The translations under genes and the position numbers were made by a program. Positions 35,121 to 46,337 of a DNA stretch of 64,000 nucleotides are shown piece by piece. The stretch spans positions 72,100,744 to 72,164,743 of the forward strand of contig NC_055998.1 in assembly GCF_018446385.1 (NCBI RefSeq), read 5' to 3'. The stretch comes from Zingiber officinale. Lineage: Eukaryota > Streptophyta > Magnoliopsida > Zingiberales > Zingiberaceae. Each line of letters opens with the position of its first letter. Position 1 is the first letter of the stretch. The notes beneath the pieces are model-generated. The model was not told the DNA's origin. It saw nothing but the letters and a program-made list of their open reading frames with translations, and did not search any database.

Positions 35121-35373
35121 TTGTCACTAAAATAGAAAACTAGAGAAAGGTACCAAGACTTGGTCTTAGATTAGAAGAGTTTTAAGAAAATAAAATATAT
35201 CGAGGAATTTGAGTGGTGTTGCACCAACTTCAAGTAAAAATCGAATGAAAAAGAGTTATTTAAAGAGGTAAACTTTTACTGATTCAAATAGAATGCGAAA
35301 AATTGAAATCTAAAGAAAATAAATCAATTCCCCCTAGATTGATTGGTGGTTGCACCAATTCATAGTAGAACCT

Positions 35374-35952
35374 GCTCGAATACCACTTGTTGGATCCAAT
35401 CACATGTGAGAGGTGTGGTGAATCAAGTGGTTTTGAAAAATTTATCTTTTTCATTTTTAAAAACAAAGTGCACAACGGAAAAATAAGAAAGTGAAATATA
35501 AAAGCAAGTGAAAGAGCATGACTTCGATTTTACTTGGTTCGGAACCTTCGGTGACTCCTACTCCAAGACTCAGGCCCCACGGATCTATCGATGAGTAATC
35601 CACTAACATACCTATTTTGGCACCTCTAGAAGAGGGAATCTAGTATAAGAGAATTCCGAACAAGTCCAACACACTACACTTGTCCTTTTGTAGTAATTAA
35701 ATGCATAAATGAAAAGATTACCAAACACTATTTTAATATGATCGGCTTGAGCTTGGTGTTTAGGTGGCTTCATAGTAGTAGACGAGTGTAGCAGCATTGC
35801 AGCAGAGTTGTAGTAGGAAGCCGGAGCATTTGGAAGTTCGATCAGAAGTGCAAATGTTCATATGAGTGTTGTCTTTGATGGCTTGGGCGAGCACCCCTTA
35901 TATTGGGCATGGAAGGCACCTTCAAAGGCCTTGAAGGTGGATCCAATGTGAC
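35374..35952 (-). mobile_element. Family-2 copy 2, primer site and first part of 5' LTR
   Basis: 35374-35385 in minus sense is TGGTATTCGAGC, a variant of the tRNA-Met-type primer site, two bases from the LTR. The LTR end (plus tgttggatcc, 35388) continues to 35952, where Athila-like sequence takes over. Its TATA-like site and first palindrome pair (35889-35940) lie in the part repeated at 48189-48263. Confidence 0.75.
35878..35952. repeat. 75-bp direct repeat flanking the Athila-like element, left copy
   Basis: The segment starting atggcttgggcgagcacc recurs at 48189-48263 with three mismatches by eye. Both copies are family-2 LTR sequence. Left of this copy and right of the other the LTR continues normally, so the repeat is a target duplication around the 35953-48188 insertion, far longer than the usual 5 bp. 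Confidence 0.8.
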
Positions 35953-36936
35953 CACCCCTAGACTTAAACCTTTGCTTGCCCTCAAGCAAAACCCGCAATC
36001 TAGATTCATGTGGTTAGTTGGCATGTAATAATTCCTAATGAATCAATATAAACCTATCATATAGTTTCATTGATGAGCATGATACAAAAATTATTTGAGT
36101 GTGGCCTAAGTAGAAGTTCTCCGTGCTCAGTGTAATAAGTGGCCTAATTTTTTCAAGTATCAATCTCTAAGCCTAGTCAATTTTTCATTTAACCGTGTTC
36201 CTCATACTTCCCGTGATAAGTCTAGTCAATTTTTTTGGGATTGATTTTTACAAATGAGCTTACACGATTTGAGTTTATCCAATAACCAAAATGTAGTTGA
36301 GAAGTCACCATAGAAGCAAGAGTACTAGTCCGATTCTATGAATCATGACTATTTTCAAAAATATCTACTATCAAAGTCAAGCATAATGTGAAGAGATCCT
36401 AAAACTAGGACAACATTCAAATTCTTCTAGTAATTACAATGCTCACTTCATGCTACTATGGATAGCAAAACATAGATCAATAGACATACTAGCATACCAA
36501 ATCACACAACATAAATATCTAGATGTAACGTGCTAGTATTTTGCATTAAGGAACAAACAATCATGATGCGATGAATGATGCAACTAGGAAAAATTTCTTA
36601 TGCAAAAGAAATAAGCAAAAACTAAACTAAGCCAAATGCATCTAATGCATCCCCCCAGACTTAAACTTTTCATTGTCCCAATGAAAACTAAAATAATGTG
36701 GAGGAGATTAAAAGTAAGAGAAGTTACCAAATGATGCGTGCCCATGTCATTAACTTCTCCATCATGTAATTACACTCCCCCTAATCTTTGAGTCCTATAA
36801 AAGAAAATTGACAACAAAAATTAAGTAGAGGATACATTTTTATTATAAAAAAAATGAAACTAAAAAGAAACTAAAAAAATGAAAGCAAAATTGAACTTGA
36901 GTTGCCTTCCAAGAAGCGCTTGTTTAAGGTCATTAG
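35953..36936 (-). mobile_element. Athila-like 3' region with two polypurine tracts
   Basis: 35953-35970 in minus sense is GGTTTAAGTCTAGGGGTG, the terminal polypurine tract; the next base leftwards is already family-2 LTR. A second tract, TTTAAGTCTGGGGGG, lies at 36651-36668. Between them there is AT-rich sequence without frames. At 36900-36936 a short frame (LNKRFLEGNSS) marks the end of the coding side. Confidence 0.65.
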
Positions 36937-38380
36937 TGATAGATCGGATGCGAGCGATAGAGGGGGGGTGAATATCGCTTTCTTTAAAACTTATCTTTTT
37001 CTTTTCAATCAGAATTGTGTAGCGGAAAATAAGAAAAGGGACAAAGTTGTTTACTTCGTTCAGAGTCTAGCTCGACTCCTACTCGAAGGCCCGCGATCCT
37101 TGACCGCTCCGATGGACAAAACACTATAGCCCTTCTTTCTGAAATCCTCGAAAAGAAGTGGATCGTACAGATACAAAGATGTAAGATAGTAACACTCCTA
37201 CTATCTTACATGAAATTAAGTGTAGTACAGAATAAGATATACCGACAATAGTAGTTGTAAGTCGAAGCTCGGTCGGCACTATCAGACAAAGTGGCTTGCA
37301 GAGTTGATGAAGATTTGTAGCACGAGCAGCTTGTAGAAGAGCACTTGAGTCAATCAGAAGTTCTCTCTTCGCCTCAGACTTCGAGCCTCCTTTTATAGGT
37401 ATACTGGACGTTCGGTCGACCGATCCTCCTATTCGGTCGACTGAACACGCTCCCTTCCTTCCTGGCTGGAGTCTGACGCTGGCTCAATATCTGCATTAAT
37501 TGGTCTTTAATGGTTCGGTCGATCGATCCATCTTTTCGGTCGACCGAACAAGCTCTTTCCCTGTTCGTCGAAATCTGCCGAGATCTTTCTTTAATGAGGC
37601 TTTAATATTGATTAGATCGGTCGACCGATCCCTGGGTTCGGTCGACCGATCTGCTTCTTTTCCTTTACTGCTGATCGGTGTTGATGAACTGGCAGTGCTG
37701 AGTCATTAAGGTTTGGTCGACCGATCTTACTGTTCTGTCGACCGATCATGCTTTGACCAGACTCTGGTCTGATCTGTTCTGAATTGATAATTTCTTTAAG
37801 TTGACCTGATTCGGTCGACCGATCATCCCGTTTGGTCGACCGATCGGACAGAACTTGTAAAACAGTGTTAAGCAAAACATCTTGCAAAACAGAGATTAGC
37901 AAAGTAATATAAAATGCATGAGTAGTATGAAAGACAGTAGAACTGTCTTGATCTCAACTTGGAAACCTTCCCGGTTTCTTTAGTTGGATCAGCGACCTAA
38001 GGTTGTTCCCTTTGGGAACCCGACCTCACTGTCGCTCCTCCAATTTTTTACCTCAACCTACCTGCCAAACTTAGATCCTTCAGATCTAGTTTGGACTTTT
38101 CACTTAGCCTTGACCGGCTCCCCAGGACTTTTCTCTTGATCTTCGGTCCTCCAGACCTCTCGATCACATTGCCAAGCTTCTGGTCCCCTCGACCTACTTG
38201 GACTTGTACCTGAGTTCCATGATCTGCTAAGATTTCTCCTGCCTAGCCTCCAACTAGGTCTTTCATGGTTGAGTAAATATCCTGCATACTTAGTCAACTT
38301 GTTAGATCATAATAAGACTTAACTTGAACCTTTGACAACATCAAAACTTAGGTTTGATTCTGGTGCAACTTGCACCAACA
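36937..38380 (-). mobile_element. Family-5 LTR inside the Athila-like element (1.44 kb)
   Basis: Plus-sense termini are tgatagatcggatgc and gcaccaaca. A G run followed by tgaat lies near the left end, as in families 2 and 4. No internal region is attached. The flanks attag and aataa match at only three of five bases, so a target duplication is not convincing. Positions 37661-38380 form most of an 807-bp segment repeated at 43286-44092. Confidence 0.7.
37389..37849 (-). promoter_or_regulatory. Family-5 LTR promoter: TATA box and five palindrome pairs
   Basis: In minus sense a TATAAAAGG box lies at 37389-37398. Upstream of it are five pairs of TCGGTCGACCGA-type palindromes, with gtcg cores at 37415/37436, 37518/37539, 37620/37641, 37716/37737 and 37814/37835. 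Each pair is spaced exactly 21 bp, and pairs start 103, 102, 96 and 98 bp apart. The nearest palindrome is about 13 bp from the TATA box. Confidence 0.75.
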
Positions 38381-38467
38381 AATAACTCGACCACCTCATT
38401 AAATTCATCAAAATCTCGCTCTTGGAGGGGTAAGATATTTCAACACCCTCCTACCAAGGGCTCTTAT
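37661..38467. repeat. 807-bp direct repeat flanking the chromovirus fragment, left copy
   Basis: Identical by eye to 43286-44092 (offset 5625). It covers part of the family-5 LTR and 87 bp of Athila-like sequence up to cttat, where the chromovirus LTR begins. The right copy ends at the same cttat and then continues into Athila-like sequence. Confidence 0.9.
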
Positions 38468-41400
38468 TGTCACGCCCCAGGTAGTCCCTGTCCGAAGAAA
38501 TTTCGGCAGCATCTCCCCTGTACGGCGGACAATATGAAGCTCAGTATACATATATCTCCATACCTCGGCCACACACGGCCGGAACAATACAATACAATAA
38601 GAACACACCACGCAGTTTATATCAACATTCACATAACTCAACATATAATCAATCCACGCAGTATAAAAAGGAAAGACGATATAGAATCTCGAAGATATAT
38701 GTAAACATCCTACTCCACTACATCGAAGAAAACCAAATCCACGAAGTAACGGAAATACAACCGCAGCGGAAAACAATAGTAGTAAACCCGAATGTTCAAT
38801 GTCCACAATACAAACCCACAATACAAGTATATAAGATGCAAAAGCAAAATATAATCCGACAACGAAAATCCTCGCGATAATGGGGCTAGCGACTGGAATA
38901 TCTCCCGACGGCCTCAACCTGAAAAATAGTAACAACGGGGTGAGTTCAAAGAACTCAGCAGGTAATCCAATAGATATGTACAGCAATATATAACTACCAG
39001 TAATATCCTAAGGTACAGTCCCCTAACTATAAGATCAATAGTACAGTTCTCTAACCATACAACCTACGGTACAGTTTCCTAACAGTATAACAGATATGCA
39101 TAGCTGAAATAAACTGTAATAACCAGCAACAGGCATAAAGTACAGTCTATAGCAAGAAGAATAAGAAATGCATAACTGAAGTAAACTGTACTCACTGCGA
39201 GGCTTGGGCGATTGTTCGTGGACATACAGATAAAGATAGTCGGATCGAATAAGCATGTATCACTGATGATCGTCAATCGTACGCAATCACCCAGTCGTCG
39301 TCATCCAATACGCAACAATCACAATAAATGCAATATGTGTATGATGCCGTATACGACACGGTCACCCACGCTAGTCAGTCTCTGTGATGGCGAGGCCGAG
39401 TAGGTAGGTGTGACACCGCTCTGTCGTCACTACGATGGTGGCCGAGTGGGCGGGATCTTTGTCGAGTACACCTATCCTCCTACCTCAAACATAGTGAGGC
39501 AACTCCCGGTACACGATGACGGGAGGGATCTCACTGCTACCACGCTGCAATCACACTACCCACGGACCCGGAGCACTACTGAGCAGCCATACACACCCTG
39601 GTGCTGTGCCACTACCCACGCAGTGGTCGCGTTGTGTGCAGCCCCGAGTACCGACGAGCTCAGCAATAATGGGTCGTCGATCGCCCAAGACGCAATCATG
39701 CGGGATGGTGCGATGCTACTGTCATACCGAACATAGCCTCCTCCATATATGTGTGTGCCCAAAAGGTAAACGCATATATATAATCATGATATAAACAGCA
39801 TAAACCCAAAGACATCACATATAACAATGATGTAAGTATCATGAATCCAAGAGCATGTATCACACATGTAAAGCAACTAATCCAGTAGAGTAGAGCACTA
39901 TAGATATGCATCTCTATGAACATATATATACATGGCAAGAGGTAAATATCCAATCATGAAGTAAAGCAACTAACAGATGAAGCATGTGATAGGTATCAAC
40001 TAGCTAAGACCAGGGAAGAAATAAATCTACCACCTATCACTAGTAACTATATATAAACTATACATATCATAAGACAGTATCAAAAGATAAGTCAAAGGGT
40101 ACCCGCCTCAAATAGAAGGTACAATCCCAAATCCGAAGTCAACGTCGAGACGCCTGTCTCGAATCAGAATCCTGTGTCAAACAACATATATATTTTATTT
40201 AGCTAAATCCAAATGAATAGCTAAATAAAATCCCTAATACTAAATTAGGGCAAAACCCTAATCAACACAATAACACCTTACCTAGTTAAATCTAATGGTC
40301 AATTAGGGTTAGTTACCTAACCTCTAATCACCAATTAGATTAGAAATCTAAACTTAGATTAAATCCAATAGTTGACTAGGGTTAATTGTCTTAACCCTAA
40401 TCATTCCATTAGTTTAATCTAAGTAAATAAATCTAATCACAATCAACAACTAGTAATCCAAAAAAAATACCTAATTCAACATGATCATAACCCTAGTTCA
40501 TCCACACTAAGATCCATCATCTAAAACAAAGAACAAAACCTACACATCATATATCAATTATCTGTTTCTTACCTCAATCTCAGCTACTGGATGCTGGAAT
40601 CAAGTAAGAACCTCACTGGAAATCAATCCCGTGACCTAAATCATTGATCCACAGCAGCCCAATGCTTCCTTTAATCAAGAACAAGGAACCTCCCAACCTA
40701 CAGAACACCTCTATCACAGCAAAGAAGGAAACATCCAAGAACTGATCTGTGGATTACAGCAAGTAATTGGATCCGATCTCTCCCTCCTAGTTCAGAACCG
40801 AAAGATATCACCAAAACGAAGAATTCATCGAAATCCTTGAATCTACAGAATTCCCCATGTTACCTCAACTGATCATTTCCAGATGGATCACCTACTCCGC
40901 TCCGTGAACCAGCATACCAGGGATTCCCCTGACTCTCAATCAACAACAACAAGGAAGGGATCCAAGACCTGACCTGCGATCGCCAACAATTAGAGAGGAA
41001 ACGAGCAAGAATTGGGAAAGAAGACTCGATCTAGGGCACAAATCAAAGAACAGACAAGAGGAAGGATCGTCACTTACCCTCAAAGCCCTAATTATCTCTT
41101 CACGCCGACGATCAAATCTGACTCGATTCCAGTGGCGTCGGCAGTCGGCGTGAGGGAGGAGAGGGAAGGCCTACCGATGGAAGACGATGCAAGATCTAGC
41201 TCTCACCGTGCCCTAGCCATCGATCGTCGACACTCGGCCACAGAAATCACCAAAGCAGCGACCCCTCGGTCGAATACAACTTGGATTCCGTCGAGCTCCG
41301 GTGACTTCCTCCTCAGGCAACACCGACAATCGTCGAAGGTGCTCCTCCGGTCTCGGCGCCAAGTCGTCCGCGAGAGAGAATCGATGGTGAGGAGAAGTGA

Positions 41401-41688
41401 TCGGGGAAGAATGGTCGGGGATGAGGAGATCGGGTCGGGATATCGGCGTTGGGTTGGGGGAGGAAATAAGAAAAGAAAAAGGAAAAAGGAATTTATAATT
41501 AGAAACATTTCCTCATTTAATCGGGTATCCCAAACAGGCTTTATCCGCGCCCGAAATTGATCCCCTCAAAACCCTCCGTACGAGCTCCGAAAAATTCCCA
41601 GAAAATTTCTAAAAATTCCGGAAAAATCCTATAAGGCTATTTCCCAAATAACCTTATTTATTTAATTTTTTTTTTCCGAGATCTCACA
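38468..41688 (-). mobile_element. Chromovirus 3' LTR (3.2 kb)
   Basis: In minus sense it starts TGTGAGATCTCGG, right after GTAGGGGAGGA (polypurine tract), and ends CCTGGGGCGTGACA at 38468. The length is large but within the range of Tekay-like chromoviruses. Long frames on either strand inside it (for example 38408-38986 and 41012-41560) show no known domain and lie in LTR sequence. A TAATTAG-rich stretch lies at 40230-40450. Confidence 0.75.
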
Positions 41689-41798
41689 TCCTCCCCTACT
41701 AATAAAAATTTGGTCCCCAAATTTCGCTATAACCAACAGCAACCACTAGAATATAACCAACCAGTATAAATGCTGAACGAAACTCTAACCCACATACC

Positions 41799-43245
41799 TC
41801 AAGTAAAAAGATGAGGGTATCGAGCTCGGATCGTATCCTCCAGCTCCCATGTAGTCTCCTCGTCAAAATGATACTGCCATCCGACTTTAACCAGTCGGAC
41901 AGTCTTGTTCCGCAGCTGACGCTCTCTATGGTCCAGAATCCGCACCGGAACCTCCTCGTAAGTAACATCAGGCTGAATAGGAACAGATATATCTGACAGA
42001 ACATGTGCCGGATCGGATACGTATCTCCTCAGTGTAGATACATGGAATACATCATGAATGCCAGCTAGAGATGGTGGTAGCGCCAGACGGTAAGCTACTG
42101 CTCCAATCCTCTCCAAGATCTGGAATGGTCCAATATATCGAGGAGCTAGCTTACCTCGGAGACCAAATCTCTTCACCCCTTTCGTGGGTGAACTCTAAGG
42201 AATACATGATCACCAATGGAGAACTCCAGGGGTCTCCGTCTCTGATCAGCATAACTCTTCTGACGGTCCTGAGCCTCAGACATCCTCCGCCTAATAGTGC
42301 GAACTAACTCTGCATCCTGCAGAGCTCTCTGAGGTCCTATCAGCTGGGCCTCCCCAACCTCTTCCCAGAGGATGGGTGTCCGACAAGGCCTACCATACAA
42401 CGCCTCAAACGGTGCCATCTGGATAGCCGAATGATAGCTGTTGTTGTAGGCGAACTCCACTAATGGCAGGTGGTCCTCCCAACTGCCTCCGAAGTCCATG
42501 ACACAAGATCTCAGCAAGTCCTCCAATGTCTGAATAGTCCGCTCTGACTGCCCATCTGTCTGCGGATGGAATGCCGTACTGAAACGGAGCTGTGTGCTGC
42601 AGACTCTGCCAGAATCGGGACGTGAACCGTGGGTCTCTATCTGATATGATGCTCAAAGGAACACCATGTAATCTAATAATCTCACGACAGTATAACTCAG
42701 CTAATCGATCCAGAGAATCAGTCTTCCGGATCGCTAAAAAGTGTGTGGATTTGGTTAATCGGTCAACGATTACCCAAATCGCATCATGACCTCGTCGAGT
42801 CCTAGGCAAACCAACCACGAAGTCCATAGTAATGTGCTCCCACTTCCACTCGGGAATAGGGATCCTCTGAAGTAATCCAGCAGGTCTCTGGTGCTCAGCC
42901 TTCACCTGCTGACAAACAAGACATCTAGCTACAAAATCTGCGATGTCTTTCTTCATGCCATTCCACCAATAGGAACGTCTCAAATCGCGATACATACGAG
43001 TCCCACCTGGGTGGATAGCAAATCTAGAACGATGAGCCTCCTGAAGTAACTCCTCCATGACCGGGTGAGACTGAGGTACACATAATCTGCCTCGGAAATA
43101 AATACTACCCTCAGCATCTCGTGTAAACTCGGTCTGCTGTCCGGAAGCTATCTGGCTGCTAATGAACTGTAAATGCTGATCTCCGGCCTGGGCCTCTCGA
43201 ATCCTCATCCTGATCGACGACTGAGCAACCATGGTAACAAGAATA
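41799..43245 (-). pseudogene. Chromovirus integrase with chromodomain, 5'-truncated and frameshifted
   Basis: The H2C2 zinc finger (HRSRFAIHPGGTRMY, then CLVCQQVK) lies at about 42900-43035. The catalytic core has MDFVVGLP and IISDRDPRFTS. A frameshift near 42595 moves the frame; it continues with LEDLLRSCVMDFGGSWEDHL and FEALYGRPCRTP. A GPF-type module (PRYIGPFQILERIG) and a C-terminal chromodomain-like segment (VKVGWQYHFDEETTWELED) end at 41799. Reverse transcriptase, RNaseH and gag are absent: the element stops at about 43245 in filler sequence. Confidence 0.85.
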
Positions 43246-43288
43246 CCCTGCTCTGTCCGTCCCTGCTCTGTCCGTCCCTGCTCTGTCC
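43246..43288. repeat. 15-bp filler repeat at the truncation junction
   Basis: ccctgctctgtccgt occurs at 43246-43260 and 43261-43275, with a 13-base third copy at 43276-43288 running into the repeated flank through shared tccttta. It sits exactly between the truncated chromovirus pol and the right copy of the 807-bp repeat. Confidence 0.85.
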
Positions 43289-44092
43289 TTTACTGCTGAT
43301 CGGTGTTGATGAACTGGCAGTGCTGAGTCATTAAGGTTTGGTCGACCGATCTTACTGTTCTGTCGACCGATCATGCTTTGACCAGACTCTGGTCTGATCT
43401 GTTCTGAATTGATAATTTCTTTAAGTTGACCTGATTCGGTCGACCGATCATCCCGTTTGGTCGACCGATCGGACAGAACTTGTAAAACAGTGTTAAGCAA
43501 AACATCTTGCAAAACAGAGATTAGCAAAGTAATATAAAATGCATGAGTAGTATGAAAGACAGTAGAACTGTCTTGATCTCAACTTGGAAACCTTCCCGGT
43601 TTCTTTAGTTGGATCAGCGACCTAAGGTTGTTCCCTTTGGGAACCCGACCTCACTGTCGCTCCTCCAATTTTTTACCTCAACCTACCTGCCAAACTTAGA
43701 TCCTTCAGATCTAGTTTGGACTTTTCACTTAGCCTTGACCGGCTCCCCAGGACTTTTCTCTTGATCTTCGGTCCTCCAGACCTCTCGATCACATTGCCAA
43801 GCTTCTGGTCCCCTCGACCTACTTGGACTTGTACCTGAGTTCCATGATCTGCTAAGATTTCTCCTGCCTAGCCTCCAACTAGGTCTTTCATGGTTGAGTA
43901 AATATCCTGCATACTTAGTCAACTTGTTAGATCATAATAAGACTTAACTTGAACCTTTGACAACATCAAAACTTAGGTTTGATTCTGGTGCAACTTGCAC
44001 CAACAAATAACTCGACCACCTCATTAAATTCATCAAAATCTCGCTCTTGGAGGGGTAAGATATTTCAACACCCTCCTACCAAGGGCTCTTAT
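43286..44092. repeat. 807-bp direct repeat, right copy
   Basis: A copy of 37661-38467, with family-5 LTR sequence to 44005 and Athila-like sequence after that. No difference from the left copy was noticed by eye, so it is either recent or an assembly artefact. It contains two of the five palindrome pairs (cores near 43341/43362 and 43439/43460). Confidence 0.9.
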
Positions 44093-45324
44093 TATGGAGA
44101 GAGCTTTCATCAAAGGAGCTATAGAGTAAAGTATAACTCTCTCCATCTTTATCTTCTTTGAAGTTTTTTCAGGTGGTCGAAGACGGTTCAGTCTGAGCTT
44201 CCAAATATAGGCCCCATGAAAATCTGCATACCCAAAAGGAAAACATACCCCTCCCAAGCATGCTATATTAGATAGAACTAGAATCTTATTAAGATGAACT
44301 GAGTATGGATCACAAATTGAATCACATCCAACAAAATCTACTATTGATACATCTATGAAATTTTCCAAAAGATCACAAAAGATACTAACCTTGCTTTGCT
44401 GAGAGATACCTGAAAGTTCTAAACATGTGGATGTGACTTCTGAATCCTGTATTAGCTCTAGCTCTGGCTCAAGCGGTGGTGTCTCTAAAAGTGGTGATTT
44501 TTGGGGCTTTGCTTCTATTTCATAAGTCCCTACATATTGGTCCACAACATGTTCTATCCTTGCAACTCTCATAATCTCAAAATGTTGTGTAGATAAAGGA
44601 GGTGATTCTTGATTGTTGCTTCCACAACACAACTCCCTACACTTCCTTTCATAACATCATCATCAACACAAGCATCAAAAAATAAACCAACATCAATATC
44701 CTCAGTGGGAGAATCATCTATAGGAGGATCACTGACTTCATTTGCAGTTTTAAGTTGATCTACCACATCACATTCATCATCTGAAAATTCAATTTCATCA
44801 TAACACCCTGTAAACCCAGAAGGTAAATCTGAAAACTTGTTATCCACTGCATTATCATCACAATCCTCATCTGAAGAGTCTTCATCTTCATATACATCCA
44901 AAAATCTACACTCAACCATATTAGTGTCACAGAATTTGCCAAAGTCTTCGTTTTCATTGACCCTCACTAGCCTTTGTGGAAAAGGAACCTTTAGTGAAGG
45001 TATTGGGAAAGGTACTTCCTTTTCCCCATATTCCCTTTGAGCTTGCGGAGGAGGTCCAACTTGCTTATCTAGTGTTGATGTGATCAACCATTGAGGGAAA
45101 GGTACTTGCAGCCTTTGGGAACTTCCTAGAGTAATGGAACTGAGTTCTTGTGGTCTTCTACTGTTCATCTCCTCAATTCTGTACAAATCCTTTTTCAGAA
45201 GTTCTTCATGATTCTTGCCACTTCTCAACTTAAAATTATTACACTGTTCACTAGACACTGTCTGTGTAGGAGAGGGATCTTGTTTGAACCATTTTGAAAC
45301 AATGCTATCAATCTTTGCCCCCAA
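44093..45324 (-). pseudogene. Athila-like gag-downstream ORF, frameshifted
   Basis: On the minus strand, 45324-44569 encodes 251 residues with KLRSGKNHEELLKKDLYRIEE near the start and a long acidic tail (EDEDSSDEDCDDNAVD). A frameshift near 44620 links it to 44632-44093, with EIEAKPQKSPLLETPPLEPE, WKLRLNRLRPPEKTSKK and ALGRRVLKYLTPP. The PPLEP stretch recalls the linker before protease/RT in Athila pol, but no protease or RT follows. I assign it no function beyond an extended gag polyprotein. Confidence 0.55.
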
Positions 45325-45554
45325 ATATTTGAACTCCCCATTCTATGACTTATGGATTTCAAAACTCTTGGATGGTTGAATTGTATTTTGTTTGACAGGC
45401 TCTCTTGTATATATGGCTTGTACTTCTTGAATTTCTGAGGAAGATTCCATCCAACTTTTGCTTAACTATTCATGGAGGTTCAATGCTACTTGATTAATTA
45501 ATAAATATGCTTCATCTATACTCTTATCCATAAAAGAACCTCCAGTTAATGAAT

Positions 45555-46109
45555 CTAACAAACACTTATCTGAGAAAGAATTCCCCTATAGAATATGTGC
45601 AAGGTTAGCCACTTCTCCAAACCATGACGAGGGCACTGTCTTTGTAGACTCTTGAATCTGTCCCATGCTTCAAATAATGTTTCTCCATATGCCTGAGTAA
45701 AATTTGTGATGCAATTCCTAATACAAATTGTTTTACTTAGAGGGAAAAAGTGATTCAGAAATTGCTTCTCCAATGGTTCCCAACTTGTGATGCTTTGAGG
45801 ACGAATAGAATATAGTCAACTCCTTGCTTTATCCTTAATACTGAAAGGAAATGTCATCAATCGAACTGCATCCGCTGAGACACCCTCACAGTTCACCATA
45901 TCACAAAGCTCTAGAAATGTCTCAAGGTGCAGGTAAGGACTTTCTGATGCTTCTCCTTCAAATTTGTGACCTTGTATCATGAAGATTAACTCTGACTCTA
46001 GTTGAAAACTTTCTGTTTCAATGTGAGGCTGCACAATGGGAGATAAAAATCTTGCAGAAATGGGTGCAGAGAAATCTCTTAAGGACTTGCTTGACATGTT
46101 AGTGCTCAT
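45555..46109 (-). pseudogene. Athila-like gag core
   Basis: Starts MSTNMSSKSLRDFSAP at 46109, followed by HLETFLELCDMVNCEGVSAD and FPFSIKDKARS. After a stop near 45816, a second piece has EKQFLNHFFPLSKTICIRN and YGETLFEAWDRFKSLQRQCP. This is the retrotransposon gag fold (PF03732 type) as in Athila and Tat elements. Confidence 0.8.
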
Positions 46110-46312
46110 GGTATCTAAAAAAATTATGAGAAAAGAACAAAAATGAAGAATTAAGACAAGAAATAAAATGCTATATGAAAAGCAAGAAAGAAAATGCAGA
46201 ATTTAAATTGCAAGAATGAAAGTGCATAATAAAACAAGAAAGAAAATGCAAAGGAAAATGAAAAATGTCTAGGGTAACTCATATGCTAATCAACTAATGT
46301 TAATCGAAAATA

Positions 46313-46337
46313 GTCCCCCGCAACGACGGTAAAAACT
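46313..46337 (-). other. Athila-like primer-binding region
   Basis: In minus sense the run AGTTTTTACCGTCGTTGCG is a decayed form of the TTTGGCGCCGTTGCCGGGG region used by Athila elements. It directly follows the LTR end at 46338. Confidence 0.6.

Larger units (their letters stand above)
28289..35952 (-). mobile_element. Family-2 Copia-like element, copy 2, with both LTRs (5' LTR split)
   Basis: Minus-strand order: 5' LTR part (35388-35952, continued at 48189-48300 beyond the Athila-like element), primer site, gag, conserved non-coding stretch, palindrome pairs, second ORF, long non-coding tail, polypurine tract (29620-29637), 3' LTR (28289-29619). The interior is about 5.8 kb with no pol domain, so the element depended on other elements for reverse transcription and integration. 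The left flank is aaaac; the right target duplication is not recoverable. Confidence 0.75.

Noticed and set aside
36932..38385. Target duplication around the family-5 LTR in the Athila-like element
   Set aside because: attag and aataa agree at three of five bases only, so I report the LTR without claiming a duplication.
38408..38986. 192-codon minus-strand frame with hydrophobic stretches, possible membrane protein
   Set aside because: It spans the junction between Athila-like sequence and the chromovirus LTR end, so it is a chance frame.
41012..41560. 182-codon plus-strand frame, possible host gene
   Set aside because: It lies wholly inside the chromovirus LTR, antisense to it, is rich in Arg and Ser of low complexity, and shows no known domain.
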